Under the pieces are notes generated by a model that saw only the letters and a program-made list of their open reading frames with translations, did no database searches and was not told where the DNA came from. Below are positions 10,497 to 23,371 of a stretch of DNA of 64,000 bases, one piece after another (position 1 is the stretch's first letter; the number at the start of each line of letters is the position of its first letter). The stretch is from Rhizophagus irregularis (Eukaryota > Glomeromycota > Glomeromycetes > Glomerales > Glomeraceae). Both the position numbers and the translations under genes were made by a program. The stretch lies in the NCBI RefSeq assembly GCF_026210795.1, contig NC_089447.1, positions 3,226,501 through 3,290,500 of the forward strand, written 5' to 3'.

Positions 10497-11627
10497 GACC
10501 TTGGAAAATGCTTATATATGTAAAGTACCAAGGTGCTTAGCCAATATAGAAAAATTTTATGATGTAAGAATTTTATAATGCTTAATTTTGAGAAAATTTT
10601 ATACTATGTAAGATAATTAAATTGCATATTTTTGGTATTATTTTAAAATACTAAGAGTTTCTAGTTGCTTATTTTTCATATTTATAGAACTTTTTAAATT
10701 ATTATACATTGAATTTATAATTAATTTTTATTTTATTTTCACTAATGGTGAGTGTTAATTTTGTACTACATTTCACAATTTTATATAAATACATAAACAA
10801 AAATTTTTTTTTGATGAAATTTCAGTTTTTTTTTTCAATATTTTATTAATTATCTTTCAATAGTATTTTTTTAATTTTTATTAAACTCAGTGTATTATTT
10901 TAATATAAAATTACTATATTATACATGTTTATTTTGTTAAATAAAATTACTGTAAATATGTTTTACTTTAAAATATAATTTCACTTCTCACCACTTTGGT
11001 TATATCAAATTATCTTTTATGCTTAAGTAAGGTTATTCAGCAAGTTAAATTTACTTGTATTTTAATTTTCATAAGGCTAAGTATGATATTTATATAGAAA
11101 AGCATATTTTTTATAATAGTAATAACTTTTAAATTTTTCACTTTTTCATTTACAACTTCAGAGCGTAATTACACCCCTTTGGTTAAATGAAATTGACTTT
11201 CTAAATTAATTGAAAATTGTTCAGCAAAGTCGAAACTACCTACATATTAATTTTTATGGGTGTAAGTATAATACTTATGGAGCAATTTACATTTTTTGTA
11301 ATAGTATTAATTTTGAATTTTTCTTTTACTGTTTATTAAACTTTATTAATTGAATATTGTTAATCTACTTGTATATTATGTTTAGTTTAGTTTCACAACA
11401 TATTTAAAATTGGATTTAATAAAATATATTAATTAATAAATATATTTTATAAATTATATGTGTTATAATAAAAATTTAATTAGGTTAGAAGATTGATTTG
11501 CTTATTTTTATATAATTTTTAAGGTTAGATATCAACAATGCTTAGCGATCATAGTAAAAACCTATGCTTAGAGCTACTAATAAAAAATATTTTTGGGACC
11601 TTACCTATATAAGTATTTTCTGGGGTC
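10497..11627. mobile_element. 1.1 kb terminal-inverted-repeat element, no coding
   Basis: The left end, beginning at 10497 with GACC, contains GGAAAATGCTTATATATGTA; the inverted right end, finishing at 11627, contains AGAAAATACTTATATAGGTA. The arms are about 31 bp with roughly 25% mismatch. Inside is a degenerate duplication of about 170 bp (10990 and 11160: CTTAAGTAAGG...TTCAGCAA and related words). No target-site duplication is visible. Sequence at 45.9-46.4 kb in the other orientation is related (TTCAGAGCGTAATT, TTGCTTAGTAG). Confidence 0.5.
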
Positions 11628-13403
11628 CTAGCAAAATCTTATATAATATAAAATTAAATATTTTTATTGGTACTTAGATTATGAAACTAATATTAGCTAA
11701 TATATGTTACTACCCTAAATATATTTTTGAATTTTTTTATTGTATTTTATTTGCTTTTTTTATATTTAAAATAATTGGAAGATTTTGAATAAATTAAAAA
11801 TTCTTTATATTTATTTGCAAAAAATTAATATATTTTAATAATTTTATAATAAATATTCTGGTAAAGATTATTTTTTTTTAAAAGTAAAAAAGTATTTGTT
11901 TATTTTTAGTAAATAAAAACAGGAAAATTGATAGTTATACAGATTAATCTGATTTTTGAATATTTAATATTAAAAGCAGTTTTGAGATACAAATATAATA
12001 TTAAAGTATTAATTTTACATAACTAATATCATTATATAACTTTAAATATTAATATAATGAAGTTATTTTACAAATGGATTTTTAAAATATCTTTTGTATT
12101 ACAAAAATTTTATTATAATAATGAAATATATCAAAGATGCAGTTATATGGCTGCTTAATAATAAAGTAGTTAGTATTTATATTTATTAATAAGTTATACA
12201 CTTTATAATATTGTTCATTTTGAGGGTTTGATAAAAGAAGGAGAAGCTTACTACTTTAAATCTTTAAGTACTAATTTGAGAATCAATTCCAAAAAATTTA
12301 TTTTTAGTAGGTATTACAAAAATAATTAAAGTGTAACCAATACATTATTTGTCACCTTGCACACATTTTACATAGCGAAATTTACCTCTAGTAATAATTA
12401 CCAAATATTATACGTTCTGTAATGATTAAAATCATACATCTTGATTTGAACGAATAATTTTGTCTAAAATTTTTTACCGTATTAATAAATGAATTTCCAT
12501 GATTTAATGAAATGTACTGCATATAATAAATAATGAGTGGAATATACAGACTTTATGTTTCGTTACATGACGTAGATTAAAGAGATTAAATCAAAATTTT
12601 AAGAGAAGCCTACCATAGTGGTAACGGGTTGAGAAATCGTATAAATGAGTAGCGTGACTCTTCGTTAATTCACTAACCAACTTTGGCAATGTATGACAAA
12701 CAGGTATATCATATATGTTAGGTGAAACATTATTATAATTATTATTACCCAATTACATGGATGCTTTGACGTAAAATGTATGACTTTAATAAACAATAAT
12801 GTTCAAGGGTAAAGGGTTTAATATTCAGGAAATTATGCTGCGGAGAAAACCAATTCTCGGGTTTTATGATCAACAAGCACGCTATGATTATCGAGCACTC
12901 TGTACTCATTACATGCTTGTCCACTCTCATTGAATCTTTAGCGATTGAAATATTGTATAAAAACAAGATTTGAGTGAGCATTGAACTGTAAAAGATTGGT
13001 TTTATTATTTATACTAAAATGATTTTGTAATACATATTAAAATGATTTTATAATAATATACTAAATTATATACTAAAATGATTGTCAATTTTATATATAT
13101 ATATATATAATTATTTCATACTGACAAAAAATATCTATTTTTATATGTCGTATATCAACTTGTTTGTCATCCAATTTTTGATAACAAATGGGTTAATTTA
13201 AATATTAATTAAAGAGGCTGTGATTGAGTGGTTATTTATTTGTCTATCTTTTTTGGTCATGATTTTCTCGGGTTACTCAATAGGTCATTGCATGAATTTA
13301 TATTGTTTAAAATAGATATATATATAGTTATAATTCGTAATTTTTTATTTCGATTGCCGAAATTTTTATTATCGATTTAATTTTTTCTTAAACACTTTCA
13401 ACA
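11628..13403. other. Intergenic, A/T-rich, no gene seen
   Basis: Mostly A/T-rich DNA. 12360-12990 is slightly less AT-rich, with words such as ACCATAGTGGTAACGGG, and a 78-codon minus-strand frame at 12745-12981 that has no recognisable feature. A (TA)n run lies near 13098. The last 100 bp before 13404 should hold the F-box promoter and 5' UTR; I see no diagnostic element there. Confidence 0.5.
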
Positions 13404-14478
13404 ATGGGAGGAAAAGTATTAGGTATACCACCACCACCTCAACGACATAAACCTGAAACCCCATCACAACCAATAGATCCAACACAACCTTCAAGACCAC
13501 CAGCAACTTCAATAATACCACCTGAATTATTTATTAAAATATGTGAACCGCTTACACCTGACGATTTATTTTCATTATCACAAGTTTCTCGTTATTTTAG
13601 AGATTTATTATGTTCACCAAATTCATCAGCTACACAATCTATATGGAGAATGTCAAGGTTAACGTTTTTATCTTATCCTACTTTACCACCTCCTTCTTCT
13701 CCACCTCATGGTACAATTAGTCCTGATGGAATGGATGAAAGAACTTATATAATGATTACAAATATAGCTATAAGGTGTCAATTTTGTCATGATCGTAAAA
13801 AACAATCACATATTTATTGGGCATTTCAAATTCGAAGTTGTGATGATTGTTTTCTTCACCGAACCATTAGGTAATAATATATATAATATAATATATAAAC
13901 ACTTTATATTTTTATTTAAAATATTAATATTATATTTTTATTTTTTTTAAAAAAAAAATAGTGAATATAGATTATTAAATCATTATAGAATGCCAAAAGA
14001 AGCGTTATGTGGACTTCCATATGTATCACCTTGTGATTATAAAATATATTGGAAAGATCATATACCAATAGTACAATCAGATTATTCATTAGCAATAGAA
14101 TCCGATTTACTTTCAGTTTGGATGATCCAACAAAAAACAAAATTAGAACGTTACATGAACACAATAGAAAATCATGAATGGGAATTTAGAAATGAAATGA
14201 CGAAATGGTCATATCATAATACATTATCTTTACAAGAAGTAAAATTACGTTCAAGTTGTATGGCAGAAGAAATTGCTTCTGATATGAAATTAGATCCTGA
14301 AAAATTGAGAGATTGGGGAATTTATTGGTACCCTATGAATAGTAATAATATTAGAAATTTAAATGAGGATGATTGGAATGATTGGAGAAAAGAGATTGAA
14401 GCTGAAAGTAAAAAAATTTTAAGAAAATCTCATAATAAATGGTATAATAGATTTTCGAGAGCCAGTATAATATATTGA
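13404..14478 (+). CDS. F-box protein with a four-cysteine motif (two exons)
   Basis: Probable F-box adaptor that would link a substrate to the Skp1-Cullin ubiquitin ligase through its N-terminal domain. Exon 1 is 13404-13870 and exon 2 is 13962-14478; the 91 bp intron (GTAATA...AATAG) splits a codon in phase 2. The joined protein has 327 residues. Residues 1-37 are Pro-rich. The F-box spans about 38-85 (PPELFIKICEPLTPDDLFSL, SRYFRDLL, IWR). Then come the GMDERTYI segment and a Cx2C...Cx2C set (C125, C128, C146, C149) that could bind zinc. The C-terminal half is charged and Trp-rich with no domain I recognise. A paralogue at 23372-24203 has the same F-box, the same cysteine set and an intron at the same place and phase, which supports the model. 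The target substrate is unknown. Confidence 0.85.
13871..13961 (+). other. Intron of the first F-box gene
   Basis: It runs from GTAATAATAT to AAAAAAATAG and is very A/T-rich. The reading frame on both sides is continuous only when it is removed (AG + T makes a Ser codon). Confidence 0.85.
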
Positions 14479-15814
14479 TTATTACTTTTTAGGGTAGGGG
14501 GGGAGTATTTGAAAATTTGTATATATATTACACGCATTTTACATATTATATCCACATATAATTAATATATATTTATAATTATAATTTTTTTTATGTATTA
14601 TTTAATTTTTTTATCCAAGTAAATACTAGACTAGTATGCAATAAAATTGTACAAAATTCCAAATTCTTTTTGATTGTGTGGCACGGTAAATTATTGTTTA
14701 CACGCAACGGCGCAACGGCCGCAACGCCGTATGAGTTGCGCATAAACTTGTGCCACCGCGCAGTAAAAGCTTAATCTTTTTTGGAAATACATATTTCATC
14801 ATTATGTCATTATATATTTCAAAAGATCTCTTTCTTTTGATTATTATGATCTTATTCTTAGATTCTTTTCTTCTATAGAAAAAAAAAGGTAGCATCAAGA
14901 ATAATGAGGAAATTATCACTCTTATAATATGTAATATAATCCGACTAGCGATAGGATTCAAGACCAATCCGATCATGTAATATTTTTATACCTTGTAATT
15001 CAGATCGAATATGTAAAGTTCGATGAATCAATTATACTCCCCTAAAATTATAAAGAATAATCGAGAAGTTTCGCGTACTTTATTAACCACGTTCACGTTC
15101 ATACTTCTATTTATGATCATAGAAAAAGACGGCTATGTAAAAAAATATATATATAATATATGTATATATTTAGTGAAATTTAGGCACAGTTTATTTATTT
15201 ATTACCAACTAGAGCCAAAAAAAGCCAAATCAAATAAATCATCAAGCCTCATGGCTTGAAAAATTAATTACATAGAAAAAAAAAATGAAGATATTTTTTC
15301 GTTGAATTTACATATGAAAAAAAAAGAGGAAAAAAATTTCATTATTCATTTATTTTCAATTGACAATAATTCCGCATCATTTTTAGAAATTGATTGTTTT
15401 GCATAATGAAAAAAAAAATCATTGATATCATTTTTGATATTTTAAATGATATTTTCTTTTTTTATTTAAAGTTGTCGCAAATCATTTTTAATCTTAAAAT
15501 ATATATATATATAAATTATTACTCATCTTAAAACATTTTTATTCATCTATTTTGATCGATTTAAAAAAAAAATTTTTTTTACTTGTCCGACCTACCACTT
15601 ATTTATTCACACGTTTGAATTTAAATTTAAAATAAATAATATATATATATATATATATATATTGTTTTTTTGAATTTTTTCTCCGTAGAAAATCTCAACA
15701 GAAAAAACCAAAGTTCTGTTTTTTTCCCGATAAAGATTTTATTTTAATTTTTTTTTTTTTTTTGACGTAAAATTACATAAATTAAAAATTACCAAATATA
15801 CATAAAAAAAAAAT
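14479..15814. other. Intergenic between F-box gene and transporter
   Basis: The first 200 bp are likely 3' UTR. 14698-14765 is an unusually GC-rich patch (GCAACGGCGCAACGGCCGCA and GTGCCACCGCGC) without an open gene. A 24 bp (AT)n run lies at 15639-15662. A 78-codon frame at 15023-15259 is A/T-rich and unconvincing. The 100 bp before 15815 is T-rich and fits a fungal promoter or leader. Confidence 0.5.
15639..15662. repeat. (AT)12 microsatellite
   Basis: Uninterrupted AT dinucleotides 150 bp upstream of the transporter start. Likely polymorphic in length. Confidence 0.8.
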
Positions 15815-18416
15815 ATGACAAAGAGTGGTAGTGGTATTTCATTTTTTGGTAGCGTGGCACTATTAATCTCATCTATGACAGGTCCCGGTCTCGTCACTAG
15901 TAAGTAAAAATTTTGTTACCCTTTTTTTTTGTCATTTATTATCTATTATTTTTACCAACATTTTTATACGTTAAAAGTACCATTACTTTTTCAGACGGCA
16001 GGTTGGTTAATGTAAGTAAGATTTAATCCGCCGCAGTTAACTAAAAAAAAAAAATTAATATCCTTATTACGTTATATAGTCCAGTTATTACGTTTGTTGT
16101 GGCTACCGTACTAAGTGGCGCAGCATCATTATTTTTATGCGAAGCTTTAAGCTCAGTATCCGGCAATAACAAATTTCAAGTAAGATTGTCAATGTTACAT
16201 TTTTCATTCAATCATCTAAGATAAAAATTAATGACTTTCCTCATTTAAATCTAATGGTGTATAATTTAGAAACAAGTTGAATTTTCTCAACTTTCTTCTA
16301 TACTCGTGACGAATAAATATTATAAAAATCTTATCCAAACAGGATTATTCATTTCAATGCAATCATTCAATATAGCATCAATCATATTATCAGCACAAAC
16401 AATGGATTCATTAGTAATTTCAATAATTGGAAAAACTTGCGGCATTGGAATTCATCCTGATGCTGGATTCTTTTGTGTAAATAGACAAAAAGCAGAAGGA
16501 AGTCCATTCGAAGAACGTTATATGCTATTAACTGCCGGTTATCTGGTAAAAAAAATAAATTCGTTTGTAAACTTTTTGAAAAAAAAAGAAAATCAAAAAT
16601 CTTATTTTCTTTATATATATTTATAGATTGCTTTGTGTATAACAGTTCCTATGGGGATTATGGATCTCGTAGAAAATATTAAAGTACAAATCATATCATT
16701 GATGACGTTAACATTTATCGTTCTCACGTGGTTAGTTACGTTTGTTATTCATGGACTTGATGCAGGACTTGTTCCTATGATTGGATATGATAAAAGTCAA
16801 GTTATAGGAACTGTTTTATTTAATTACGCGTTTATTATAACAATTCCGAGTTGGGTTAACGATGTGAACCCATCGGTTCCTATTCGAAAAGCGGTTTGGT
16901 TTTCTGTGATTACTTCAACGATAGTTTATCTCTTATTAGGAATTATGGGAGGAATGGCTTATAAGATGGGACCAGTATCAAACATCATTTCTACTGTCAA
17001 TGAATCACCCGAAAAATCTATTATTAGCATCATTACAACTTATCTATTTCCACTGGCTGCATTAACTACAAGTATCCCAGTCTACACGATCATAATTCGA
17101 TATAATTTATTAAGGACTGGTTATTGCGGAAAAGGTATAATATACTTTCTTTCTTTTCTTTAAAAAATCAAAATAATTTAAATTCAATGAAATTTTTTTT
17201 TTTAGTTATGGCGAATTTGTTATCTTGTGCATTACCTTGGATTATAATCATTCCTTTCCAAACAGGATTTTGGTTAAATGCATTTATAAATTGGGCAAGT
17301 TTGATATTTAGTAGTTCATGTAATTTTATCCTACCATTCTATTTGTATTATATAACTATAAAGAAACCTTATCTAAAAGATGATATAGTTAAAGTAGAAA
17401 CAGGAGGTGAAAAACCTGCTATAGAAATTGAAAAAAAGAAATCTGGTATATCAGATACAATATCGATTAAAAGTGTTTTATTAACACTCAATGGGCAAGA
17501 CATTTCGACTCTCATTAATGATAGTAATAATAATAATGAGATGAACAATTGGCCTTCTTTACCTATTGTTGTAAGTCCACCTTCTCCAAATGAGAAACAT
17601 CTTTTACCTCCTATCTCCCATTCTCAATTATTAGAAAATAATCCTATACGTAAGAAATCACATGAATCCATTCAAACTACAAGAACTTCTTTGTCTATAC
17701 GAACTTATCGTTCAAGTCCAAAAATCAGTCCAAAAGTCAGTCCAAAAGTCAGTCCAATAATTATATCAGAAAATCATCCGGGAGGAAATTATTTCGATTT
17801 AGTTGTAATAAATACGTCAAATGCAGCAACAGAAACTACAACGCAACATGAAATTGAATCAGAGAAAACTCATCATCAGATAACTTCAGCGAATTATCTT
17901 GATATACCAATACCACAACTTATTTTAAGTGGAGATCATTCTCCTTGTTCAACACCTGTTAGAATTCGATCACATTCAACAATGACCGCTGATTATAACA
18001 TACATCATAATTCTTCAGAAAAGCAGCATTTATCAGCTCCTCCTTCTTTAATTTCACGTAATAGTTTAAAACGAAGAAGATCTCCACATAGGCATGTTAT
18101 CACGCCCATAATCACTTTGAATAATAGTCAATTGGATTCAAATGTTGATCCACTTGATACTCATTTTCGTCAAAGATTTTGTCATCATCATCCTTCAATT
18201 ATATCCAGCGATAATACTTGTGATAATTCTCAGAAAAGTGATTTAAATAATTATAATTTTAAGGCATTCCCGTGGATCTCGGAAATTAGTGGCATGAAAA
18301 TTGCTATTGGATGTAGTGCAATTTCTATCATGTTAGTTGGTGGTATTATAATTTATGATTTAATTTTATTGGCACTGGGAACGAATGTTTTTAGTATACA
18401 TCATGATACATCATGA
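15815..18416 (+). CDS. Amino-acid transporter, AAAP (Aa_trans) family, six exons
   Basis: Integral membrane permease of the amino acid/auxin permease type, likely moving neutral or other amino acids across the plasma or vacuolar membrane; the substrate cannot be read from sequence. Exons: 15815-15899, 15978-16011, 16080-16179, 16270-16545, 16627-17134, 17206-18416. Joined, they give 737 residues with no internal stop. The N-terminus has the family signature SSMTGPGLVTIPLLFQTAGW in the first helix, then VVATVLSGAASLFLCEAL. Residues 80-385 carry the remaining core helices, including VLFNYAFIITIPSWVNDV and LPWIIIIPFQTGFW. Residues 388-697 form a long hydrophilic, Ser/His/Pro-rich segment with a repeated SPKVSPKVSP motif; a last membrane helix lies at about 698-725. 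The 34-base exon 2 was placed by codon continuity, because the nearer acceptor TTTTTCAG would drop residues PLLFQ. The long insert before the last helix is unusual for the family. Confidence 0.88.
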
Positions 18417-21400
18417 TAAAGGAAATAAGATTAGATTATTATTATATTAATATTAAATATTAAAATTTTTTTATTCCCTTCACCTATAATCTTATACAAA
18501 TTTCAATTACGAATAAAATTACTTAAATCTTCGTCTGTTTCGTATGTAAAAAGACATCATCAAAGGTAGCTCCTAAAATTAAAAAATAAAAAAATTTAAA
18601 TTAATTGAAAAATATCATCTTGATTCGTCGTCGTGTCAATCATTGTCTTCCCTTTTTTTAAAAAAGTCCGTCCTTACAAGGCCATTGTTCCATTATACCT
18701 AATAATTATGAAGAAATTGAAAACTTTCATTATATAGAAAAAGAAACGGCTAATGAAACAAAAATGAAGGAACGAAAGTGAAAATAAACTTGCAACCTAA
18801 AACGTCTAGTAAAAAGACCTTAAAAAAAAGGATGTCATAGCAAAATTATAATTTTGCCTACCAGAACTAATTTTCTACCTAGGCAGAAAAAAAGATGAAT
18901 TCAATTTTCATCATTTTTAGAACTTCATGTGATCGAAAAAAGAAATAATATTATCACGTGATTGATTGATTAAAAGGCCAGACCAATAAAATCAATGTTG
19001 TTTTATCGAACTACTTCTTCTTTTGACCAAACAAGAAATGTAACTTGGCCTGACCTTTACATGCATAAATTATTAATTTTATTTTTTGTGCGAACCAAAG
19101 AATCCCGATTACGCTACTAATACAGTAATTCTGTAAATCTGTTCGATCGATTAGGGCTCGATATCACCAATAAATTTTTAATATTGGATGCAGGTACATT
19201 AACTGTATTAGTGTATTATAATGATCGAACTAATAATATTACTTCTATATCGACCACATGGTTCTTTATTGATCCTTTTCATTGATTATTGGTGAAATGA
19301 CCAACGCATGGTTCACATAAATTGTTTATTGTTTACCAATCTATTATTAAAATAATAAAAAAACAAAAACAAAAAAAACAAGCTTAATACACGTTTAATT
19401 ACAATTCTATTCATGCGTTGTAATCGGGGCAATGTAAATATTCTTACCTGAAGTTAAAATTTTCCGATTTTTAACGACTTTTTTTTTCTTCTTGATATAT
19501 ATATATATTGTTCTTAACTAAATTAAAAGAAAAAAAATAATTATTATAAATAATAATAAGATAATAATTACCATTATTAATAATGTGTTTTCGACCAGTT
19601 AAATCATTTGATCTTTTTTTCATTTAATAAAATAAACCTGCTTGGATCATATTTGATATATTTGATGTATTACATTTTTTTTTAAACATTATTTCAATGG
19701 AATTTTCGTTCTAGGAAGATATATAACTCCGAAAAGTTAATCGATTACTCACTAAATAATAAATCTTATTTTGTGAAACAATTTTTTTTTTGTTATCGTA
19801 TGTTTTGAGATATTTGGATATAGTACCACTGAAATAATATACATATTATTTGCCAAGAAAAAACCTAAACTGTAAATGTATTTAAACTTTCAACTAATAT
19901 AAATAATAATAAATATTTACTTAATGTTATAATTGTCTTTTCATAATTCACGAGCTTTTTTTCTTAAAAAGACGTACTGCGCCTGCCCTTTGAAATTAAT
20001 TCGAACCAATCAAAACTTAAACATTATGGATTGATCATCTAAAAAAAAAATAATAATAAACATGATGTTACCGTAAAATAGATTTTTCCATTCTTTTTTT
20101 TTTCTCTCTAATAAAAAATTAATTTCTATTGGGTTAAAATTAAGAATGTTTAGAAGTCATATGGTCATAATTATCTAACAATCAGTTTAAGTTTTTGGAA
20201 TTCGTGATACGAAGTAACGGGCATAAATTTATGCAGGAAAGAAGAAAAAAATTGCAGTTGAATGAAAAAAAAACAATAAAAAAATATTTATTATTTGTTT
20301 TTTTTTTTTTTTTTTTGTTTCATAAAAAGAAAAAAAACCTTTGATACAATTGTAAAATAAGAAGTAAAAATTTCTGTGCGACTGTACATTTCATGTGTAG
20401 TTGGGTACAAAGTGGTTCGAGGAAGAGAATCTTCATTCCGGATCTGCAAAATTTTCCAAAAAAAAAAATAATAATTTAATTAATATTAATTAATATTAAG
20501 GATTATAACGAATATACTATATAACATACTATATATAGATAAATTTGAAGATACAATGATTACAACAAATTTAATATTAAAAATTAAAATATGTATTACA
20601 TCAAAAAAGATGATACATATCTACATATCTTTTCGACGGGATTTATTTCCGAATTTTTTGTACAAATTCGTTCGGAATATATCCAAATTTTATTTATATT
20701 CTTCTAAAAAAAAAAAAGAAATAAAAAAAGATGAAAATTTTTTTTTGAAACTTTTGAAACTAAAAATATAGTATAAATAACTTTCCGCATTTGGGGTTTT
20801 GAATGTCTGAATGAATAAAAAAAGAGTAAAATGCGGACGAGATGACGATGATATACATACAATACAAAGGATACGCTTGACGTTTTCTTTTCTCGGCTGT
20901 GCGTCTCATGTAGATCAGTACATGTCGTGTTATAAATATGCGCTGATTGTTTCACGATTATAATAATAAAATAAGCCACGGGAGAAATTTGATTTAGTAA
21001 AAAAACAATATATTTTATAAATTTGTAATAATAATAAATAATAATAATTGGATATCAGATATATCAGATATTGCACCAGTAGTATGAAAAGTTATTTGAG
21101 ATAATGCAAGATGACTAAAAAAAATACCTTTGGAACTCATTGAACCTATTTTAGGCAAATGAAGACTAGATTGATAAAATAACATGACAAATTGTTAAAG
21201 TTTTGTCCCTGCATGCAATAAGTTGATTATGAATAAATTATGCAAAATACAATATGTGCAATTTTATTCGCCACGAATGCATCGATTTCGTCTATCGTTT
21301 CTTTTTTTTTCAAAGTAATATTGGAAAATATTAGTTACACGGTACCCGATTAAAAAAATTTTTGTCTTTGTCGTACAATAAATTCATAAAAACAACCAGT

Positions 21401-23371
21401 TTTTTAACTTGTATTTTTATGCCACTCGTCGTTCTCGTGCCATCGTGGGTAAAGTATGAAGTTTAATTCAAGATATATAACCGGAAAGGTAATCTACAAA
21501 AGGAAAATGTTTGGTTATACCGAACGGAGTAACTAATCGTTTCCAATATTTAAACGCATTAAATTGACAAACTTCACATGCAGGATTGTTTACTACGGGA
21601 CCTCCTTGATTCCCTTCTTGTCAAATGCACAAACACTCGAGCGTAAATTCATTAGACTATACCTGGAATAAACCAACACTAGATTATTAGGCCTTTTTAG
21701 AAACGTTAAGAGACCTGTGAGAACGCCAAGTTTCAGCATGAATATTCATTAACGACTCTCCTCAAAGGTATCGAACTAATAAAAATTGAGCCATTTGTAG
21801 TTCGTTACACGTTATATGATGACATTTAAAATAATGAATGATGATCATGAAATTATTTGCGAATATATGTTAAACTAAAGAAAGATCACAAAGTATGTAC
21901 CTTTAGTTCCTTTGTTATCAATTTACTTTAGTGGTTTGATAACATTTTTCAGTTTCAAAATAAGATACCGATTGCATTTGTGTTTCTTTTCTTACATGTT
22001 TTATTTTCTTTTTGTTTATTGTTGATTTGTTTGGGTCAATAGGTAAACAAAAAATTCAAGAATTTTAGTTTATTTTTCTAAACTGTTTCTTATTGACGGG
22101 GGCTTCATAATCATTCAACCCCGATGCATCATCATCATTGTTCACCGTAAATACAGAGAAAAAAAAATATATTTACCCTGAAAAATTTGTCAAAAAAAAA
22201 AAAAAAAAAAAATTCTAAAAAAAAAGAAATTAATTAATTAAAAATTATTTAAAGTATCGGAATTTTTATCATTCATTTTTAGAAAAAATTATTATTATTT
22301 TTTTTTTTAAAAAAAAAGAAAATATTAAATATACCAGAAAGAATTAAAAAAGTTACTTCCTATTAATTCGGTTAGCCTCAAAACTTGTAACGTTATTATT
22401 TAACGGTAAGTTATGCAAAAGAATCACTTAAACCAATAGCTATTACATGTGTTCGTTATCGGCATCCTGTAATCGAACAAGGTTATTTTTTCAAATAGTT
22501 AAACCTGCATGATCAGAAGTACATGTCGCGATGAATTATGTAATATCATAAAAATAATTAAAAAGATACAAGTTTTTTTTGCTTACTGTAAAACGCCCAC
22601 AAAAAAAAAGCCAAAATCAGCAAATCCTCCATCACTAAATAAGGGTCAAGCCATTAAGCCATATCTTTTTTTTTTCTTCTTCTTCTTTTAACAGAGAAAT
22701 TAAAAAAGAAATTGATTGTTTCCAAAAAAAAAAAGATATATATATCTTTTCCTCAAATCATTTCCTTATCAATAACATTAAAATTTCTCCCACTTATTTT
22801 TATTTTACTTTTTTTATTTTTAAAAAAAAAGAAAAGCCTCCTTGCAGAATTTAAAAATATAAATATCTTGGCTGGAACCTTTTTTTTTTTCTGGATCGAC
22901 TAAGGAAAACTCCTCCTTGCGTAAAAATTTTTTAATATTTCAGTACTTGGTATTGGTAAACTTTGTTTTGATGTTTGAAAATATTTCCCCATCCTTGCAT
23001 AAATGACTTCATCTTTATAACACAATATTCCCCCATCTAAAAAAAAAAATTTTTAAGAAAAATATATACATTTTTAATTTTTTTGATATTCAATTTTTTC
23101 TTGATCTTGTGAAAAATCTCAAATCTCTCTAGAATTAATTTTCTTGAATTCTCTTGAAAGGAAAAAGAATCTAACCTTTCTTTAAGAAAATATATATATA
23201 TAACATATATTCAGATCTTGTAAAACCCGATAATTCCTTTTTGATAATTCCTTTAATTCCTTTTTTTTTCTTTAAGACATAAAAAAAAAATTTCATCTTA
23301 GTCACTTCGTTCAAAGGAAAAATAAAAAAATAAAAAATAAAAAAAAATCTTTTAACGAACTTTAATTGAAT
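18417..23371. other. Long intergenic region, mostly without recognisable genes
   Basis: About 5 kb of A/T-rich DNA with many A or T runs. A minus-strand coding patch at 21468-21660 is listed separately. Near 20340-20445 the minus strand has TTTTGCAG followed by about 60 open bases (IRNEDSLPRTTLYPTTHEMY), which might be an exon but has no partner I can join. Short frames at 20556, 20704, 22509 and 22712 are low-complexity. The leader of the F-box gene probably occupies the final 300 bp, which is T- and A-run rich. Confidence 0.5.
21468..21660 (-). other. Possible terminal exon of an unknown Cys-containing protein
   Basis: A minus-strand frame of 50 codons ends at TGA (21468-21470) and reads QEGNQGGPVVNNPACEVCQF, then NAFKYWKRLVTPFG and a tail DYLSGYIS. 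Codon use is richer in G/C than the surroundings and the residue mix looks protein-like. In the same frame, just upstream, FTLECLCI precedes a TGA at 21621-21623, so either the stop is a mutation or a splice junction lies between. A possible acceptor (TTATTCCAG) is about 60 bp further upstream. I do not recognise the family. The CxxC and other Cys residues could suit a small secreted protein, but no signal peptide is visible. Confidence 0.35.

Noticed and set aside
12745-12981. 78-codon minus-strand ORF
   Set aside because: No recognisable domain, no intron partner, and ordinary A/T-biased codon use; kept only as part of the intergenic note.
13916-14164. 82-codon minus-strand ORF
   Set aside because: Antisense shadow of the first F-box gene exon 2.
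15978-15998. Alternative acceptor TTTTTCAG for transporter exon 2
   Set aside because: Using it would give NGRLVN and lose the conserved PLLFQTAGW segment; the acceptor at 15976-15977 keeps the family sequence and frame.
22509-22903. Two short plus-strand ORFs ending in F/K runs
   Set aside because: They depend on A/T homopolymers, with no conserved-looking residues and no promoter or intron context.
23366-23371. Upstream TTG as a start for the second F-box gene
   Set aside because: A nuclear fungal gene is expected to start at ATG; ATG 23372 lies two codons downstream in the same frame.
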